Shown here one piece after another: positions 18,141 through 25,688 of a DNA stretch of 64,000 nt (positions are counted from its first letter, which is position 1; each line of letters starts with the position of its first letter). The DNA is taken from assembly GCF_026410385.1 (NCBI RefSeq), contig NZ_JAPMLT010000007.1, positions 124,001 through 188,000 on the forward strand. Direction: 5' to 3'. Under the pieces are notes generated by a model. The model did not search any database, was not told the origin of the DNA, and saw only the letters and a program-made list of their open reading frames with translations. Position numbers and translations under genes: made by a program. The stretch comes from Tumebacillus lacus. GTDB lineage: Bacteria; Bacillota; Bacilli; Tumebacillales; Tumebacillaceae.

Positions 18141-18215
18141 GCGGAAGTGGCTCAGGGGTAGAGCATCGCCTTGCCAAGGCGAGGGTCGCGGGTTCGAATC
18201 CCGTCTTCCGCTCCA
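18141..18215 (+). tRNA. tRNA-Gly (GCC)
   Basis: Acceptor GCGGAAG/CTTCCGC; anticodon loop TTGCCAA; CCA encoded. Identical to the copy at 20162. Confidence 0.96.
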
Positions 18216-18224
18216 TTTTTATAC

Positions 18225-18301
18225 GGGCCCATAGCTCAGTTGGCTAGAGCGCACGACTGATAATCGTGAGGTCGGAAGTTCGAATCTTCTTGGGCCCACC
18301 A
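18225..18301 (+). tRNA. tRNA-Ile (GAT)
   Basis: Acceptor GGGCCCA/TGGGCCC; anticodon loop CTGATAA; CCA encoded. Last gene of array 1. Confidence 0.96.
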
Positions 18302-18337
18302 TTTATATTAGGGTACGAGCCTATCCGGATATAGCAC

Positions 18338-18366
18338 AGGACGCTGTCATCAGACAGTGTCCTTTT
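18338..18366 (+). terminator. Terminator of tRNA array 1
   Basis: AGGAC-g-CTGTC pairs with GACAG-t-GTCCT around ATCA, then TTTT. Confidence 0.8.
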
Positions 18367-18432
18367 CGCATACTCAAATCAAACTGTGCGGAGAATGTCC
18401 TGTTCCAGCCAGTTTTTTTATTTGCGGATAAA

Positions 18433-18445
18433 TGTTATCATAACA
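18433..18445. promoter_or_regulatory. Palindrome TGTTATcATAACA upstream of the CoA-transferase genes
   Basis: A perfect 6-bp inverted repeat with a single central base lies 63 bases before the first CoA-transferase start, within the AT-rich promoter region. It is a likely operator, but no regulator gene adjoins it. Confidence 0.45.
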
Positions 18446-18507
18446 CTATGAATAAGCTTTCATAAACCCTGCCAGATTGACGGGCACATACATAAGGGGG
18501 TCACACC

Positions 18508-19200
18508 ATGAACAAAGTCTATACCAATTACCAAGAAGCGGTCGCGGATATCCACGACGGCGCGACTCTGATGGTCGGCGGCTTCGGCCTGTGCGGGATT
18601 CCGGAAAACCTCATCCTCGCTCTGCGCGACAAAGGCGTCAAAGATCTCACCGTCATCTCCAACAACTGCGGCGTTGACGACTGGGGCCTCGGCCTGCTGC
18701 TGCAAAACCGCCAGATCAAGAAGATGATCTCTTCCTACGTCGGCGAAAACAAAGAGTTTGAGCGTCAGTTCCTCTCCGGCGAGCTCGAAGTCGAACTCGT
18801 GCCGCAGGGCACCCTGGCAGAGCGTTGCCGTGCAGGCGGCGCCGGCATCCCGGCGTTCTTCACCCCGGCGGGCGTCGGCACTCCGGTGGCAGAAGGCAAA
18901 GAGACCCGCGTCATCGACGGCAAAGAATACATCCTCGAATACGCGCTCAAAGCTGATTTCTCGCTCGTGAAAGCGCATACCGCCGACAAGATGGGCAACC
19001 TCGTCTATCGCAAGACCACGATGAACTTCAACCCGATGATGGCATCGGCCGGTGCGATCACCATCGCCGAAGTCGAAGAGATCGTCGAAAACGGCGCCAT
19101 CGATCCGGATCACATCCATACCCCGAGCATCTACGTGCAGCGCGTGCTTCAAGGGACGTTTGAGAAGCGCATCGAACGACGCACTGTGCGTCAGGGCTAG
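18508..19200 (+). CDS. scoA: 3-oxoacid/acetoacetate CoA-transferase subunit A
   Basis: The 230-aa alpha subunit of a class I CoA-transferase moves CoA between acyl-CoA and 3-oxoacids such as acetoacetate. '[20 protein letters not shown]' at the N-terminus, '[15 protein letters not shown]' and '[17 protein letters not shown]' are family signatures. The start follows AAGGGGG. It pairs with the B subunit 35 bases downstream, and the two form one unit lying between two tRNA arrays. Substrate choice (acetoacetate, butyrate or other) is not resolved by sequence. Confidence 0.92.
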   Translation: MNKVYTNYQEAVADIHDGATLMVGGFGLCGIPENLILALRDKGVKDLTVISNNCGVDDWGLGLLLQNRQIKKMISSYVGENKEFERQFLSGELEVELVPQGTLAERCRAGGAGIPAFFTPAGVGTPVAEGKETRVIDGKEYILEYALKADFSLVKAHTADKMGNLVYRKTTMNFNPMMASAGAITIAEVEEIVENGAIDPDHIHTPSIYVQRVLQGTFEKRIERRTVRQG

Positions 19201-19235
19201 ACTGATTCTACAGATCGAAAGGGGACACAATACCA

Positions 19236-19895
19236 ATGGCATTGACTCGTGACCAAATCGTACAACGTGCAGCGCAAGAAATCCAAGACGGCTTCTACGT
19301 CAACCTCGGCATCGGCATCCCGACGCTCGTCGCCAACCACATCCCGGAAGGTCTGAGCGTCGTGCTTCAGTCTGAGAACGGGCTGCTCGGCATCGGGCCG
19401 TACCCGACCGAGGCGGACATCGACGCCGACCTGATCAACGCCGGCAAAGAGACCGTCACCGCCATCGACGGCGCGGCGTATTTCACCTCGGCGGAGTCGT
19501 TCGCGATGATCCGCGGCGGCCACATCGACATCGCCATCCTCGGCGCGATGGAAGTCTCCGAAAAAGGCGACCTCGCCAACTGGATGATCCCGGGCAAGAT
19601 GGTCAAAGGCATGGGCGGCGCGATGGACCTCGTCCACGGTGCCAAGCGCGTCGTCGTGACGATGGAACACACCAACAAGCACGGCGAGACCAAAGTCCTC
19701 AACGCGTGCAAACTGCCGCTGACCGGCAAGCAGGTCGTTCACCGCATCATCACCGACCTCGCTGTCATGGACGTCACCCCGGATGGCCTCGTCCTGCGCG
19801 AAGTCGCACCGGGCCACACCGTCGAAGAGATCAAGTCGAAAACCGAACCGACCCTGATCATTCCGGCAGAAGGCGTCAAAGAAATCGCGATCTAA
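19236..19895 (+). CDS. scoB: 3-oxoacid/acetoacetate CoA-transferase subunit B
   Basis: The 219-aa beta subunit carries the catalytic glutamate in '[13 protein letters not shown]', the residue that forms the CoA thioester intermediate. '[19 protein letters not shown]' and '[14 protein letters not shown]' follow the family pattern. The start follows GAAAGGGGAC. Terminator downstream. It works with the preceding subunit in ketone-body or short-chain fatty-acid metabolism. Confidence 0.93.
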   Translation: MALTRDQIVQRAAQEIQDGFYVNLGIGIPTLVANHIPEGLSVVLQSENGLLGIGPYPTEADIDADLINAGKETVTAIDGAAYFTSAESFAMIRGGHIDIAILGAMEVSEKGDLANWMIPGKMVKGMGGAMDLVHGAKRVVVTMEHTNKHGETKVLNACKLPLTGKQVVHRIITDLAVMDVTPDGLVLREVAPGHTVEEIKSKTEPTLIIPAEGVKEIAI

Positions 19896-19905
19896 TGGAG
19901 ACAAC

Positions 19906-19938
19906 GAACGCTTCCTGATCTTGGAGGCGTTCTTTTTT
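19906..19938 (+). terminator. Terminator of scoAB
   Basis: GAACGC-t-TCC pairs with GGA-g-GCGTTC, followed by T6. Confidence 0.85.
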
Positions 19939-19949
19939 CTAACAGAAGG

Positions 19950-19978
19950 TTGCACATTTCTTTGAAACCTGATATATT
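19950..19978 (+). promoter_or_regulatory. Promoter of tRNA array 2
   Basis: TTGCAC (19950-19955), a 17-bp spacer and TATATT (19973-19978) lie 55 bases before the tRNA-Lys. Confidence 0.65.
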
Positions 19979-20032
19979 ATTAGACGTTGACCCGGTCAAC
20001 ACGGTTATAGTTTCTTCTCAATAGAGTATGAC

Positions 20033-20108
20033 GAGTCATTAGCTCAGTTGGTAGAGCAGCTGACTTTTAATCAGCGGGTCGAAGGTTCGAGTCCTTCATG
20101 ACTCACCA
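20033..20108 (+). tRNA. tRNA-Lys (TTT), second copy
   Basis: Identical over 76 bases to the gene at 17517. First gene of a three-tRNA array. Confidence 0.97.
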
Positions 20109-20161
20109 CATGGCATCGTAACATCTTACTAAGTCGAGGAATGCCAGTCATTCCTTTGTCT

Positions 20162-20236
20162 GCGGAAGTGGCTCAGGGGTAGAGCATCGCCTTGCCAAGG
20201 CGAGGGTCGCGGGTTCGAATCCCGTCTTCCGCTCCA
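20162..20236 (+). tRNA. tRNA-Gly (GCC), second copy
   Basis: Identical to the gene at 18141. Confidence 0.97.
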
Positions 20237-20256
20237 TTTTCACCTTATCTCGATAT

Positions 20257-20341
20257 GCGGTCGTGGCGGAATGGCAGACGCGCACGCTTGAGGGGCGTGT
20301 GGGGTTTCCCCGTGGAAGTTCGAGTCTTCTCGACCGCACCA
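20257..20341 (+). tRNA. tRNA-Leu (GAG), second copy
   Basis: Identical to the gene at 17605. Confidence 0.97.
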
Positions 20342-20353
20342 ACTGAAGACAGG

Positions 20354-20390
20354 AAAAAAGGTTCTTGGAGATCTCCAAGAACCTTTTTTC
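20354..20390 (+). terminator. Terminator of tRNA array 2
   Basis: AAAAAAGGTTCTTGGA pairs perfectly with TCCAAGAACCTTTTTT around GATC. Confidence 0.9.
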
Positions 20391-20414
20391 TTGCGTTTGT
20401 TTCGACCTCTTCCC

Positions 20415-20498
20415 TTACTTCATCGCGAAACTCGCGAGGGCACCCGCAAAGAACAGCGCAGCCCAGAATTTATAGGCTTGGTAGCGACAGAACATCAT
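20415..20498 (-). CDS. 27-aa single-TM miniprotein
   Basis: A short frame on the minus strand is preceded by an ideal ribosome-binding site, AAAGGAGG, eight bases before ATG (20498). The product is MM-FCRYQ-, then 'AYKFWAALFFAGALASFAM' and a terminal Lys: a short polar head, one hydrophobic span and a positive end. It could be a membrane-inserted regulatory peptide, a toxin of a type I system or a conserved orphan miniprotein. The evidence is the ribosome-binding site and the hydrophobic profile only. Confidence 0.6.
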   Translation of the reverse strand: MMFCRYQAYKFWAALFFAGALASFAMK

Positions 20499-20576
20499 CG
20501 TACCTTCCTCCTTTCTCATGCCAAAATAGAGGGCTGTGGTAAACCGTATGCGGGGCAGGTTGGCCATGTTGCAGAA

Positions 20577-20612
20577 AAAAACCACAGTCCGCACGGGACT
20601 GTGGTTTTTCGG
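20577..20612. terminator. Terminator after the 122-aa gene
   Basis: AAAAACCACAGTCC pairs with GGGACTGTGGTTTTT around GCAC; it is usable on both strands and lies just after the minus-strand gene ending at 20632. Confidence 0.85.
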
Positions 20613-20631
20613 TTACACAGGGAGTCTCCTA

Positions 20632-21000
20632 TTAATGAAGCAACGATTCATCCGAGATCCCGTTTTCCCCGAGATCCGGCCGATCCGCCGGACGGGTGAT
20701 CATATCGCCGTTCGGCTCGACGACCGATTGCAGAAACTGGGTGTCAGGCTCCGACGGCTTCTGTGCGGCGGGGCCGCTGCCTGTCAAAAGCGTGTGCGCC
20801 TTTGCTTGCGAGGCCGGTCTGCTGTCGCGCCGCATGCCCTGCGCAAGGCGACCGCCGTCTACTGAACCTAACAACCGTGTCGCACCGGACGACAACGCCC
20901 GTTTCGCCGCCCGCCGCGCATCCGGCGACAGGGCGAGCACAACCCCGGCGACCGTCAAGGCGAGTCCGAGCGGATTGGCGCGGGATGATCTCTTTTTCAC
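20632..21000 (-). CDS. Hypothetical protein (122 aa), one TM, basic N-terminus
   Basis: The GTG start at 21000 lies eight bases after AAAGGGGG. An N-terminal 'KKRSSRANPLGLALTVAGVVLALSP' gives a basic patch and one membrane span. The rest is polar, Ala/Arg/Pro-rich and probably unstructured. No family recognised. It stands between the MFS gene and the 27-aa miniprotein on the same strand. Confidence 0.6.
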   Translation of the reverse strand: MKKRSSRANPLGLALTVAGVVLALSPDARRAAKRALSSGATRLLGSVDGGRLAQGMRRDSRPASQAKAHTLLTGSGPAAQKPSEPDTQFLQSVVEPNGDMITRPADRPDLGENGISDESLLH

Positions 21001-21041
21001 AGCCCATACCCCCTTTACTTACCAGTAGTATGGCGGCAAGG

Positions 21042-22322
21042 CTAGTGAATCATCCGGCCTTTCGTCTCTTTCGTCAGGAGGATCGCCAGCAACGACAGCG
21101 AGCTCGCCAGCATGAGATAGATCGCGACCGGCACGTAGGAGTTGTCATACCGGCTCAGCAACGCCGTTGCGATCAGGGGTGCCGTACCCCCGGCAAGAGC
21201 CGCTCCGAGCTGGTAGCCGAGCGTTACGCCGGTGTAGCGGACCTTCGTGGAGAAGATCTCCGAGTACAGCGTGCCGAGCACCGCCGTGATCGGGGTCCAG
21301 ATGATGCCAAGACCGATCACGTTGGCGAGAATAAGCAGCCCGTTCGATCCCGTATTCACCAGCATGAAGTAGGGGAACGTGTACAAGATCATCGCCACCG
21401 TGCCCCACAGATAGAGCGGACGGCGACCGACCCGGTCGGCCAGGCGGCCCATCACCGGGATCAGCAGCACACAGACCAGCGTCGAGATCGTGATCGAGTT
21501 GAGCACGACGGTGCGATCCATGTTCACAAACTTCGTCGCATACGAGATGATAAACGTCGAGAAGATATAGAACGGAGCGGTCTCCACCACTTTCATCCCG
21601 GTGGCGAGCAGGACTTCCTTCCAATGATGTTTGAGCGTCTCCACCAGCGGCACCTTCGCCACCTCGCCGCTTTCTTTGACCTTCTGGAACGCCTCCGACT
21701 CTTCAACCCCGTTGCGAATCCAGAAGCCCACCCCCACGAGCACAGCCGAGATCAGGAACGGCACACGCCAGCCCCAAGAGAGAAACTGCTCGTCTGTCGT
21801 CAGGAACGTTGTCAGCGACATCGCAAACGTCCCGAGCAACAGCCCGATCGGCACTCCCATCTGCGGCACCGACCCGTACAACGCCCGCTTCTTTTCATCC
21901 GAGTGCTCCACCGCGATCAACAGCGCACCGCCCCACTCGCCGCCGATGCCCATCCCTTGGATCACACGCAGCGTCACGAGCAAGATCGGAGCCAACACCC
22001 CGATCGACTCGTAACTGGGCAGCAAGCCGATCAGGACGGTCGACACGCCCATCAGCATCAACGTCGCCACCAGTGTCTTTTTGCGCCCGATGCGGTCGCC
22101 GATGTGCGCAAACACGATCCCGCCCAGCGGCCGGATAAAGAACGGCAACGCAAAGGTCAGATAGGAGAGCATCAGCCCCACTACCGGGTCAAAGCTCGGG
22201 AAGAACAGCTTGTTAAACACCAACGCCGTCGCCGTCCCGTACAGGAAATAGTCATACCACTCAATCGAGTTGCCCACCAAACTCGCGATCAGCGCCTTCC
22301 GCTGCTGCCTCGCATTCGCCAT
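21042..22322 (-). CDS. MFS transporter, metabolite:H+ symporter (MHS) family
   Basis: This 426-aa, 12-TM major facilitator starts at the ATG at 22322 (MANARQQRKALIASLVGNSIEWYDYF) behind AGGAGGG; upstream in-frame codons lack a ribosome-binding site. 'GNSIEWYDYFLYG', 'HIGDRIGRKKTLV' and 'GIGGEWGGALLIAVEHS' are hallmarks of the MHS group (ShiA, ProP, KgtP-like), which import organic acids, betaine or proline with protons. The substrate is not resolved. Confidence 0.88.
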   Translation of the reverse strand: MANARQQRKALIASLVGNSIEWYDYFLYGTATALVFNKLFFPSFDPVVGLMLSYLTFALPFFIRPLGGIVFAHIGDRIGRKKTLVATLMLMGVSTVLIGLLPSYESIGVLAPILLVTLRVIQGMGIGGEWGGALLIAVEHSDEKKRALYGSVPQMGVPIGLLLGTFAMSLTTFLTTDEQFLSWGWRVPFLISAVLVGVGFWIRNGVEESEAFQKVKESGEVAKVPLVETLKHHWKEVLLATGMKVVETAPFYIFSTFIISYATKFVNMDRTVVLNSITISTLVCVLLIPVMGRLADRVGRRPLYLWGTVAMILYTFPYFMLVNTGSNGLLILANVIGLGIIWTPITAVLGTLYSEIFSTKVRYTGVTLGYQLGAALAGGTAPLIATALLSRYDNSYVPVAIYLMLASSLSLLAILLTKETKGRMIH

Positions 22323-22475
22323 ACCGATCCCTCCTGTTAGCAGTACGAATTTAGAAAGTTCGTACAAAAATTCTATGAAGAACAAGAGGAATCCTGCACA
22401 ATTTTCAGTAAAATGTGAGGTGCGAGTTAATTTGTAATTAGAAAAAGTGTTGGCACTTCTGGAATCGATATCTTC

Positions 22476-22504
22476 TTGACGAGTCACGCCTGACCTTGTA
22501 TAGT
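22476..22504 (+). promoter_or_regulatory. Promoter of tRNA-Ser
   Basis: TTGACG (22476-22481), a 17-bp spacer and TATAGT (22499-22504) end 23 bases before the tRNA. Confidence 0.75.
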
Positions 22505-22527
22505 ATAAAAGTAACTTTCACACACAC

Positions 22528-22616
22528 GGAGAGGTACCGAAGTGGTCATAACGGGGCGGTCTTGAAAACCGTTAGGGGGCAACCCCACGCAGGTTCGAAT
22601 CCTGTCCTCTCCGCCA
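22528..22616 (+). tRNA. tRNA-Ser (TGA), copy 1
   Basis: Class II tRNA: acceptor GGAGAGG/CCTCTCC, anticodon loop CTTGAAA, long variable arm, discriminator G, CCA encoded. Confidence 0.96.
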
Positions 22617-22646
22617 TACTCACCTTACTTGGAAACTGTTACTCAT

Positions 22647-22675
22647 GCCGATAGGAGCAATCCTGTCGGCTTTTG
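22647..22675 (+). terminator. Terminator after tRNA-Ser
   Basis: GCCGA-t-AGGA pairs with TCCT-g-TCGGC, followed by TTTT. Confidence 0.7.
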
Positions 22676-22731
22676 CGTTGTATGGGGTCTATCCAAGGAG
22701 GACTCAATCGGCTATAAGGTTTCTACGCAAA

Positions 22732-22759
22732 GAAGAGACCACTTCGAGTGGTCTCTTCT
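22732..22759. terminator. Terminator of the 43-aa peptide gene
   Basis: GAAGAGACCACT pairs with AGTGGTCTCTTC around a tiny loop, placed just after the minus-strand peptide gene. Confidence 0.75.
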
Positions 22760-22777
22760 CGTACAGCATCCAATAAT

Positions 22778-22909
22778 TTATTCGCAACCGGAATACCCAG
22801 GAACATAAGGACATTCTAACGATTCGGTCGTGTTCGTTGCAGCGGCTACTCCAACCATCGAAAAGGAAATCATCGATACAAGACCCAGTAAAGCAAGAGC
22901 TTTTTTCAT
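22778..22909 (-). CDS. Small secreted peptide precursor (43 aa)
   Basis: The ATG at 22909 follows AAAGGAGG by eight bases, and a strong AT-rich promoter lies upstream. The N-terminus (KKALALLGLVSMISFSMVGVAAA) is a clear Sec signal peptide with an Ala-x-Ala-type cleavage region. The mature part would be about 19-20 residues, 'TNTTESLECPYVPGYSGCE', acidic, with two Cys that could form a disulfide. Such precursors can be signalling peptides, small bacteriocins or wall peptides; nothing nearby decides which. It has its own terminator. Confidence 0.75.
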   Translation of the reverse strand: MKKALALLGLVSMISFSMVGVAAATNTTESLECPYVPGYSGCE

Positions 22910-22942
22910 GAGAAAACCTCCTTTGAATTGGGATGTGAAGTA

Positions 22943-22971
22943 ATTATACAATAACAATTTATTTTTGTAAA
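22943..22971 (-). promoter_or_regulatory. Promoter of the 43-aa peptide gene
   Basis: On the minus strand TTTACA (22971-22966), a 17-base spacer and TATAAT (22948-22943) form a near-consensus promoter 33 bases before the start codon. Confidence 0.75.
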
Positions 22972-23282
22972 TCATTAAATTTCAATCTATTATCACTCTT
23001 CAAAACAAAGTGTGGGCTGTGCGTAGGAGATAGAGACATCGTTTTCCGAAAGCAATCAATTGATTTAATGCTTGGTGAGGCACTATCAAAAAAACATGTA
23101 GATAAATTGTTCGGTTATGATATAACGAGTTGTATTTCCTGATGGGGTTGCTAAATAGCCAAATGAGGTTTGGGGATAGTACAAAGACATATCATTATAA
23201 GAATGAGACCGCAAGGCTACACCACATGCCAAATCAATCACCCAACAACGATAAATCCGCGTGATAACAGGCATTCACACAC
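22972..23282. other. AT-rich intergenic stretch without a supported gene
   Basis: About 310 bases between the peptide gene promoter and the tRNA-Ser pseudogene. The base composition is clearly more AT-rich than the flanks. An open frame of 62 codons exists on the minus strand but lacks a ribosome-binding site. I see no hairpin terminator or repeat of note. Confidence 0.5.
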
Positions 23283-23370
23283 GGAGAGGTACCGAAGTGG
23301 TCATAACGGGGCGGTCTTGAAAAGCGTTAGGGGCAACCCCACGCAGGTTCAAATCCTGTCCTCTCCGCCA
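23283..23370 (+). pseudogene. Decayed tRNA-Ser (TGA) copy
   Basis: This 88-base copy matches the gene at 22528 except for three changes. A C-to-G change in the 3' side of the anticodon stem makes a G-G mismatch. One G is lost from the variable arm. The T-loop reads TTCAAAT instead of TTCGAAT. There is no promoter like that of copy 1 directly upstream. The short flank CACACACGG before the acceptor is also shared, so this is a duplication followed by decay. Reduced function is possible instead of complete loss. Confidence 0.75.
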
Positions 23371-23384
23371 TCTACATACAAATT

Positions 23385-23422
23385 ACGTGCTGACAGGTAA
23401 ATGCCTGTCAGCTTTTTTATGA
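23385..23422. repeat. Repeated hairpin, copy 1 (ACGTGCTGACAGG..CCTGTCAGC-T6)
   Basis: GCTGACAGG-taaatg-CCTGTCAGC followed by T6; a terminator-like module directly after the pseudo-tRNA. The same module recurs at 23882 and 26665, with a half copy at 24509. Confidence 0.8.
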
Positions 23423-23502
23423 CTTGGTTATTAGGATTGTTTTACTAGCGAGGCAGATGCTACTCTGTTTATACAAGAGCGGTCAGCGGAGGAGGAAGCA
23501 GG

Positions 23503-23775
23503 ATGACAAACGAACAGTTGCTGTTGCAAATTGGTCGTATGATGGGGGACACAGTGCGAGAGGCCGTCCAGGAGATGAAAGCGTACGTGCATGAGGTCGT
23601 ACAGGATAGTGAAGAACGGTTGACTCGCAAAATCGAGGAAGTGGACGAGCGCCTGTCTGCTAGAATGGATGAGTTGCAAGCATCGTCCCAACGCTCCCTG
23701 GACGAGACGGAAGAGATGGCTTTGCAGATCGCCGCCACATTTGAACGAATCGAGAGGATCGAGGGCGTGCTATAA
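23503..23775 (+). CDS. Coiled-coil protein (90 aa), family member 1
   Basis: The start ATG lies after GGAGGAGGAAGCAGG. It opens with 'TNEQLLLQIGRMMGDTVREAVQEM' followed by charged helix to the end; heptad-like 'RLTRKIEEVDERLSARMDELQ' predicts a coiled coil. There is no signal peptide or membrane span. It is nearly identical at both ends to the 143-aa gene at 24000 and shares its upstream and downstream flanks, so the two are a tandem duplication. It resembles small bacillar coiled-coil DUF proteins of unknown role. Confidence 0.75.
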   Translation: MTNEQLLLQIGRMMGDTVREAVQEMKAYVHEVVQDSEERLTRKIEEVDERLSARMDELQASSQRSLDETEEMALQIAATFERIERIEGVL

Positions 23776-23819
23776 GTGCGGCGAAGTAATGTAAACATGA
23801 AATAATGCCTGACATAACG

Positions 23820-23845
23820 GAGAGTTGGCCAATCGGTCAACTCTC
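23820..23845 (+). terminator. Terminator after coiled-coil gene 1
   Basis: GAGAGTTG-g-CC pairs with GG-t-CAACTCTC, followed by a T-rich run. Confidence 0.65.
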
Positions 23846-23881
23846 TTTGTTTATGACCGCCTATAATGTTTGACCGAGTTT

Positions 23882-23919
23882 ACGTGCTGACAGGTAAATG
23901 CCTGTCAGCTTTTTTATGA
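23882..23919. repeat. Repeated hairpin, copy 2
   Basis: Identical core to the copy at 23385 (ACGTGCTGACAGG-taaatg-CCTGTCAGC-T6). Together they bound the 497-bp duplicated unit holding coiled-coil gene 1. Confidence 0.8.
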
Positions 23920-23999
23920 CTTCCTCTTTAGGATTGTTTACCCAATCAGGCGGATGTTACGCTGTCTGTATAAGAGCGAGATGCGGAGGAGGATGCGAG

Positions 24000-24431
24000 A
24001 TGACAAACGAACAATTGCTGTTGCAGATCGGTCGCATGATGGGCGAGACCGTGCGAGAGGCGGTACAAGAAAGCGAGCAACGCATGAGAGTGTATGTCCA
24101 AGAAGTTGTGCAGACCAGCATTCAAGAGAGCGAGCAACGGATGAAAGAGTATGTGCAAGAGACTGTACAAGCCAGCGAGCAACGGATGAAAGGGTATGTG
24201 CAGGAGGTCGTACAAGCCAGCGAACATCGCATGAAAAAGTACGTGCAAGAGACCGTACAAGCCAGCGAACAACGGTTGACTCGCAAAATCGTGGAAGTGG
24301 ACGAGCGCCTGTCTGCTGGAATGGATGAGTTGCAAGCATCGTCCCAACGCTCCTTGGACGAGACGGAGGAGATGGCCTTGCAGATCGCGGCCACATTTGA
24401 ACGAATCGAGAGGATCGAGTGTGTGCTATAA
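24000..24431 (+). CDS. Coiled-coil protein (143 aa) with internal repeats, family member 2
   Basis: The start at 24000 follows GGAGGAGGATGCG. The first 25 and last 55 residues match the 90-aa gene at 23503. The middle holds four to five short repeats of the form E-Q/H-R-M-K-x-Y-V-Q-E-x-V-Q-A-S (about 14 residues), which account for the extra length. Expansion and contraction of this unit is the likely way the paralogues differ. Function unknown; a scaffold or oligomerisation role is a guess. Confidence 0.75.
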   Translation: MTNEQLLLQIGRMMGETVREAVQESEQRMRVYVQEVVQTSIQESEQRMKEYVQETVQASEQRMKGYVQEVVQASEHRMKKYVQETVQASEQRLTRKIVEVDERLSAGMDELQASSQRSLDETEEMALQIAATFERIERIECVL

Positions 24432-24445
24432 GTGCGGCGAAGTAA

Positions 24446-24479
24446 GGAGCTGGTGGGACGGACGACCCATCGGCTCTTT
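24446..24479 (+). terminator. Terminator after coiled-coil gene 2
   Basis: GAGC-tGg-TGGG pairs imperfectly with CCCA-tCg-GCTC, then T5. Confidence 0.6.
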
Positions 24480-24508
24480 TTGTAGGTTCTCTTGAGACAG
24501 GAATGATA

Positions 24509-24521
24509 ACGTGCTGACAGG
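24509..24521. repeat. Half copy of the repeated hairpin
   Basis: ACGTGCTGACAGG is the left arm of the hairpin found at 23385 and 23882; the right arm is missing. It marks a break point just before the toxin-like gene at 24581. Confidence 0.6.
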
Positions 24522-24580
24522 TCTATTCTTCATGTATAATTTAATGAAAAATCGCATCTTTCAGGAGGAAGCACCTACAC

Positions 24581-25675
24581 ATGCAGACGAGCCAGCATCA
24601 AGCACAATCTGATCGCGCGATGGTTTCGAACGAAGCGGCGAAGTCCAACTCGGGCGCAGCATCACTTCAAGGGAGCGCCGCATACTCTGCCATTCTGGTG
24701 ATGCAGCAAAAAATCGGCAACCAAGCCACCGCAAAGCTGTTGCAGAGAAGGCAGGCGGCTCAAAACCAGCCACCGATTCAACGGATGAAAGACGCGGAGT
24801 TTCAACAAGCATTCGGCGTTGCCATGAACATCAACAAGAAATTGACCTTGTTTGGTGAAGTGATGAAGTTCAAAAAGTGGTTGAAGGGCACGATTCGGGA
24901 TAAGACCGATCTGAGCGTGGATGAGTACATGGACCAAAAGGAGTTTACTTCTGAGACCTTGGAAGGATATATCGCCCAGTACAAGGCCTTTCGGGATCTC
25001 GTCGGGCCGGAAGTTGCCAGCAACAAAAAAGCAGATGTGCCGGTACCGCAAGGCATGTTTTTGGTGGCGAGTCAATCGGAACTCGAGGCCGGGATGTATA
25101 CGGACGGGGTGTCTCCTTGTGTGGCGGTCGGGTTTCAGATCCAGACGGAGGAGGAGGACGATGTGTTGGCACTGGGACACTTCGACAGTTTCACTTCGCC
25201 AAGCCTCCTGACCACGATGTATAAAGCGGCGCTTCAAAAAGCGGGCAAGAACATCGAACAGGTCTCGAATGTCACCATCAGTTTGGCAGGCGGGATCTCA
25301 TCCCCTCAGCATGAGGATTCCAGTGAATTATCCGGTCCTGAGTTGTTCAAGCAATTGGCGGAAATCGCGGATGCATTGAAGGCGGACGCGTCCGATAAAA
25401 TCCAAGTCATCAAAAGGCCTTCCATTGACGATCAGGACGTGAACGTCAGGCTTGACTCGAACAAAGGGATGGAACGGTACAAAAAATCGCTCGTGAACCC
25501 TGCGATGTCGGATCAACTCAAACAGAATCCGCAAGCGTTGAAAGCGACCAAATTTCTTCTTGAAAACGGCCAACACCTGACGAACAACAAAGGGGTGTTG
25601 GATCAGTTCGGCGTGGAGAATCGGAACAAGTTGCAGAATTCGGTAAAGGCGGCTGAGGAGGAGTCCGAGAATTGA
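24581..25675 (+). CDS. Toxin-like protein with injection-system-type leader and CheD/CNF-like catalytic pattern
   Basis: This 364-aa soluble protein starts behind AGGAGG. Residues 37-57 read 'AILVMQQKIGNQATAKLLQRR', the Q-x3-GN-x5-LL leader shared with the genes at 41139 and 48376. Such leaders occur in proteins tied to extracellular contractile injection systems. After a linker, 'GMFLVASQSELEAGMYTDGVSPCVAVGF' with 'LALGHFDS' carries T174, C180 and H200. The Thr six residues before Cys and a downstream His match the order in CheD, CNF1 and BLF1 glutamine deamidases. The triad call is inference from pattern, not a homology search. The gene sits against a truncated coiled-coil gene, suggesting insertion. 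Confidence 0.65.
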   Translation: MQTSQHQAQSDRAMVSNEAAKSNSGAASLQGSAAYSAILVMQQKIGNQATAKLLQRRQAAQNQPPIQRMKDAEFQQAFGVAMNINKKLTLFGEVMKFKKWLKGTIRDKTDLSVDEYMDQKEFTSETLEGYIAQYKAFRDLVGPEVASNKKADVPVPQGMFLVASQSELEAGMYTDGVSPCVAVGFQIQTEEEDDVLALGHFDSFTSPSLLTTMYKAALQKAGKNIEQVSNVTISLAGGISSPQHEDSSELSGPELFKQLAEIADALKADASDKIQVIKRPSIDDQDVNVRLDSNKGMERYKKSLVNPAMSDQLKQNPQALKATKFLLENGQHLTNNKGVLDQFGVENRNKLQNSVKAAEEESEN

Positions 25676-25688
25676 TGCACGTTTTCCA

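Noticed and set aside
23086-23274. 62-codon open frame on the minus strand near the tRNA-Ser pseudogene
   Set aside because: No ribosome-binding site, odd composition for the organism, and the frame is explained by chance in AT-rich DNA.
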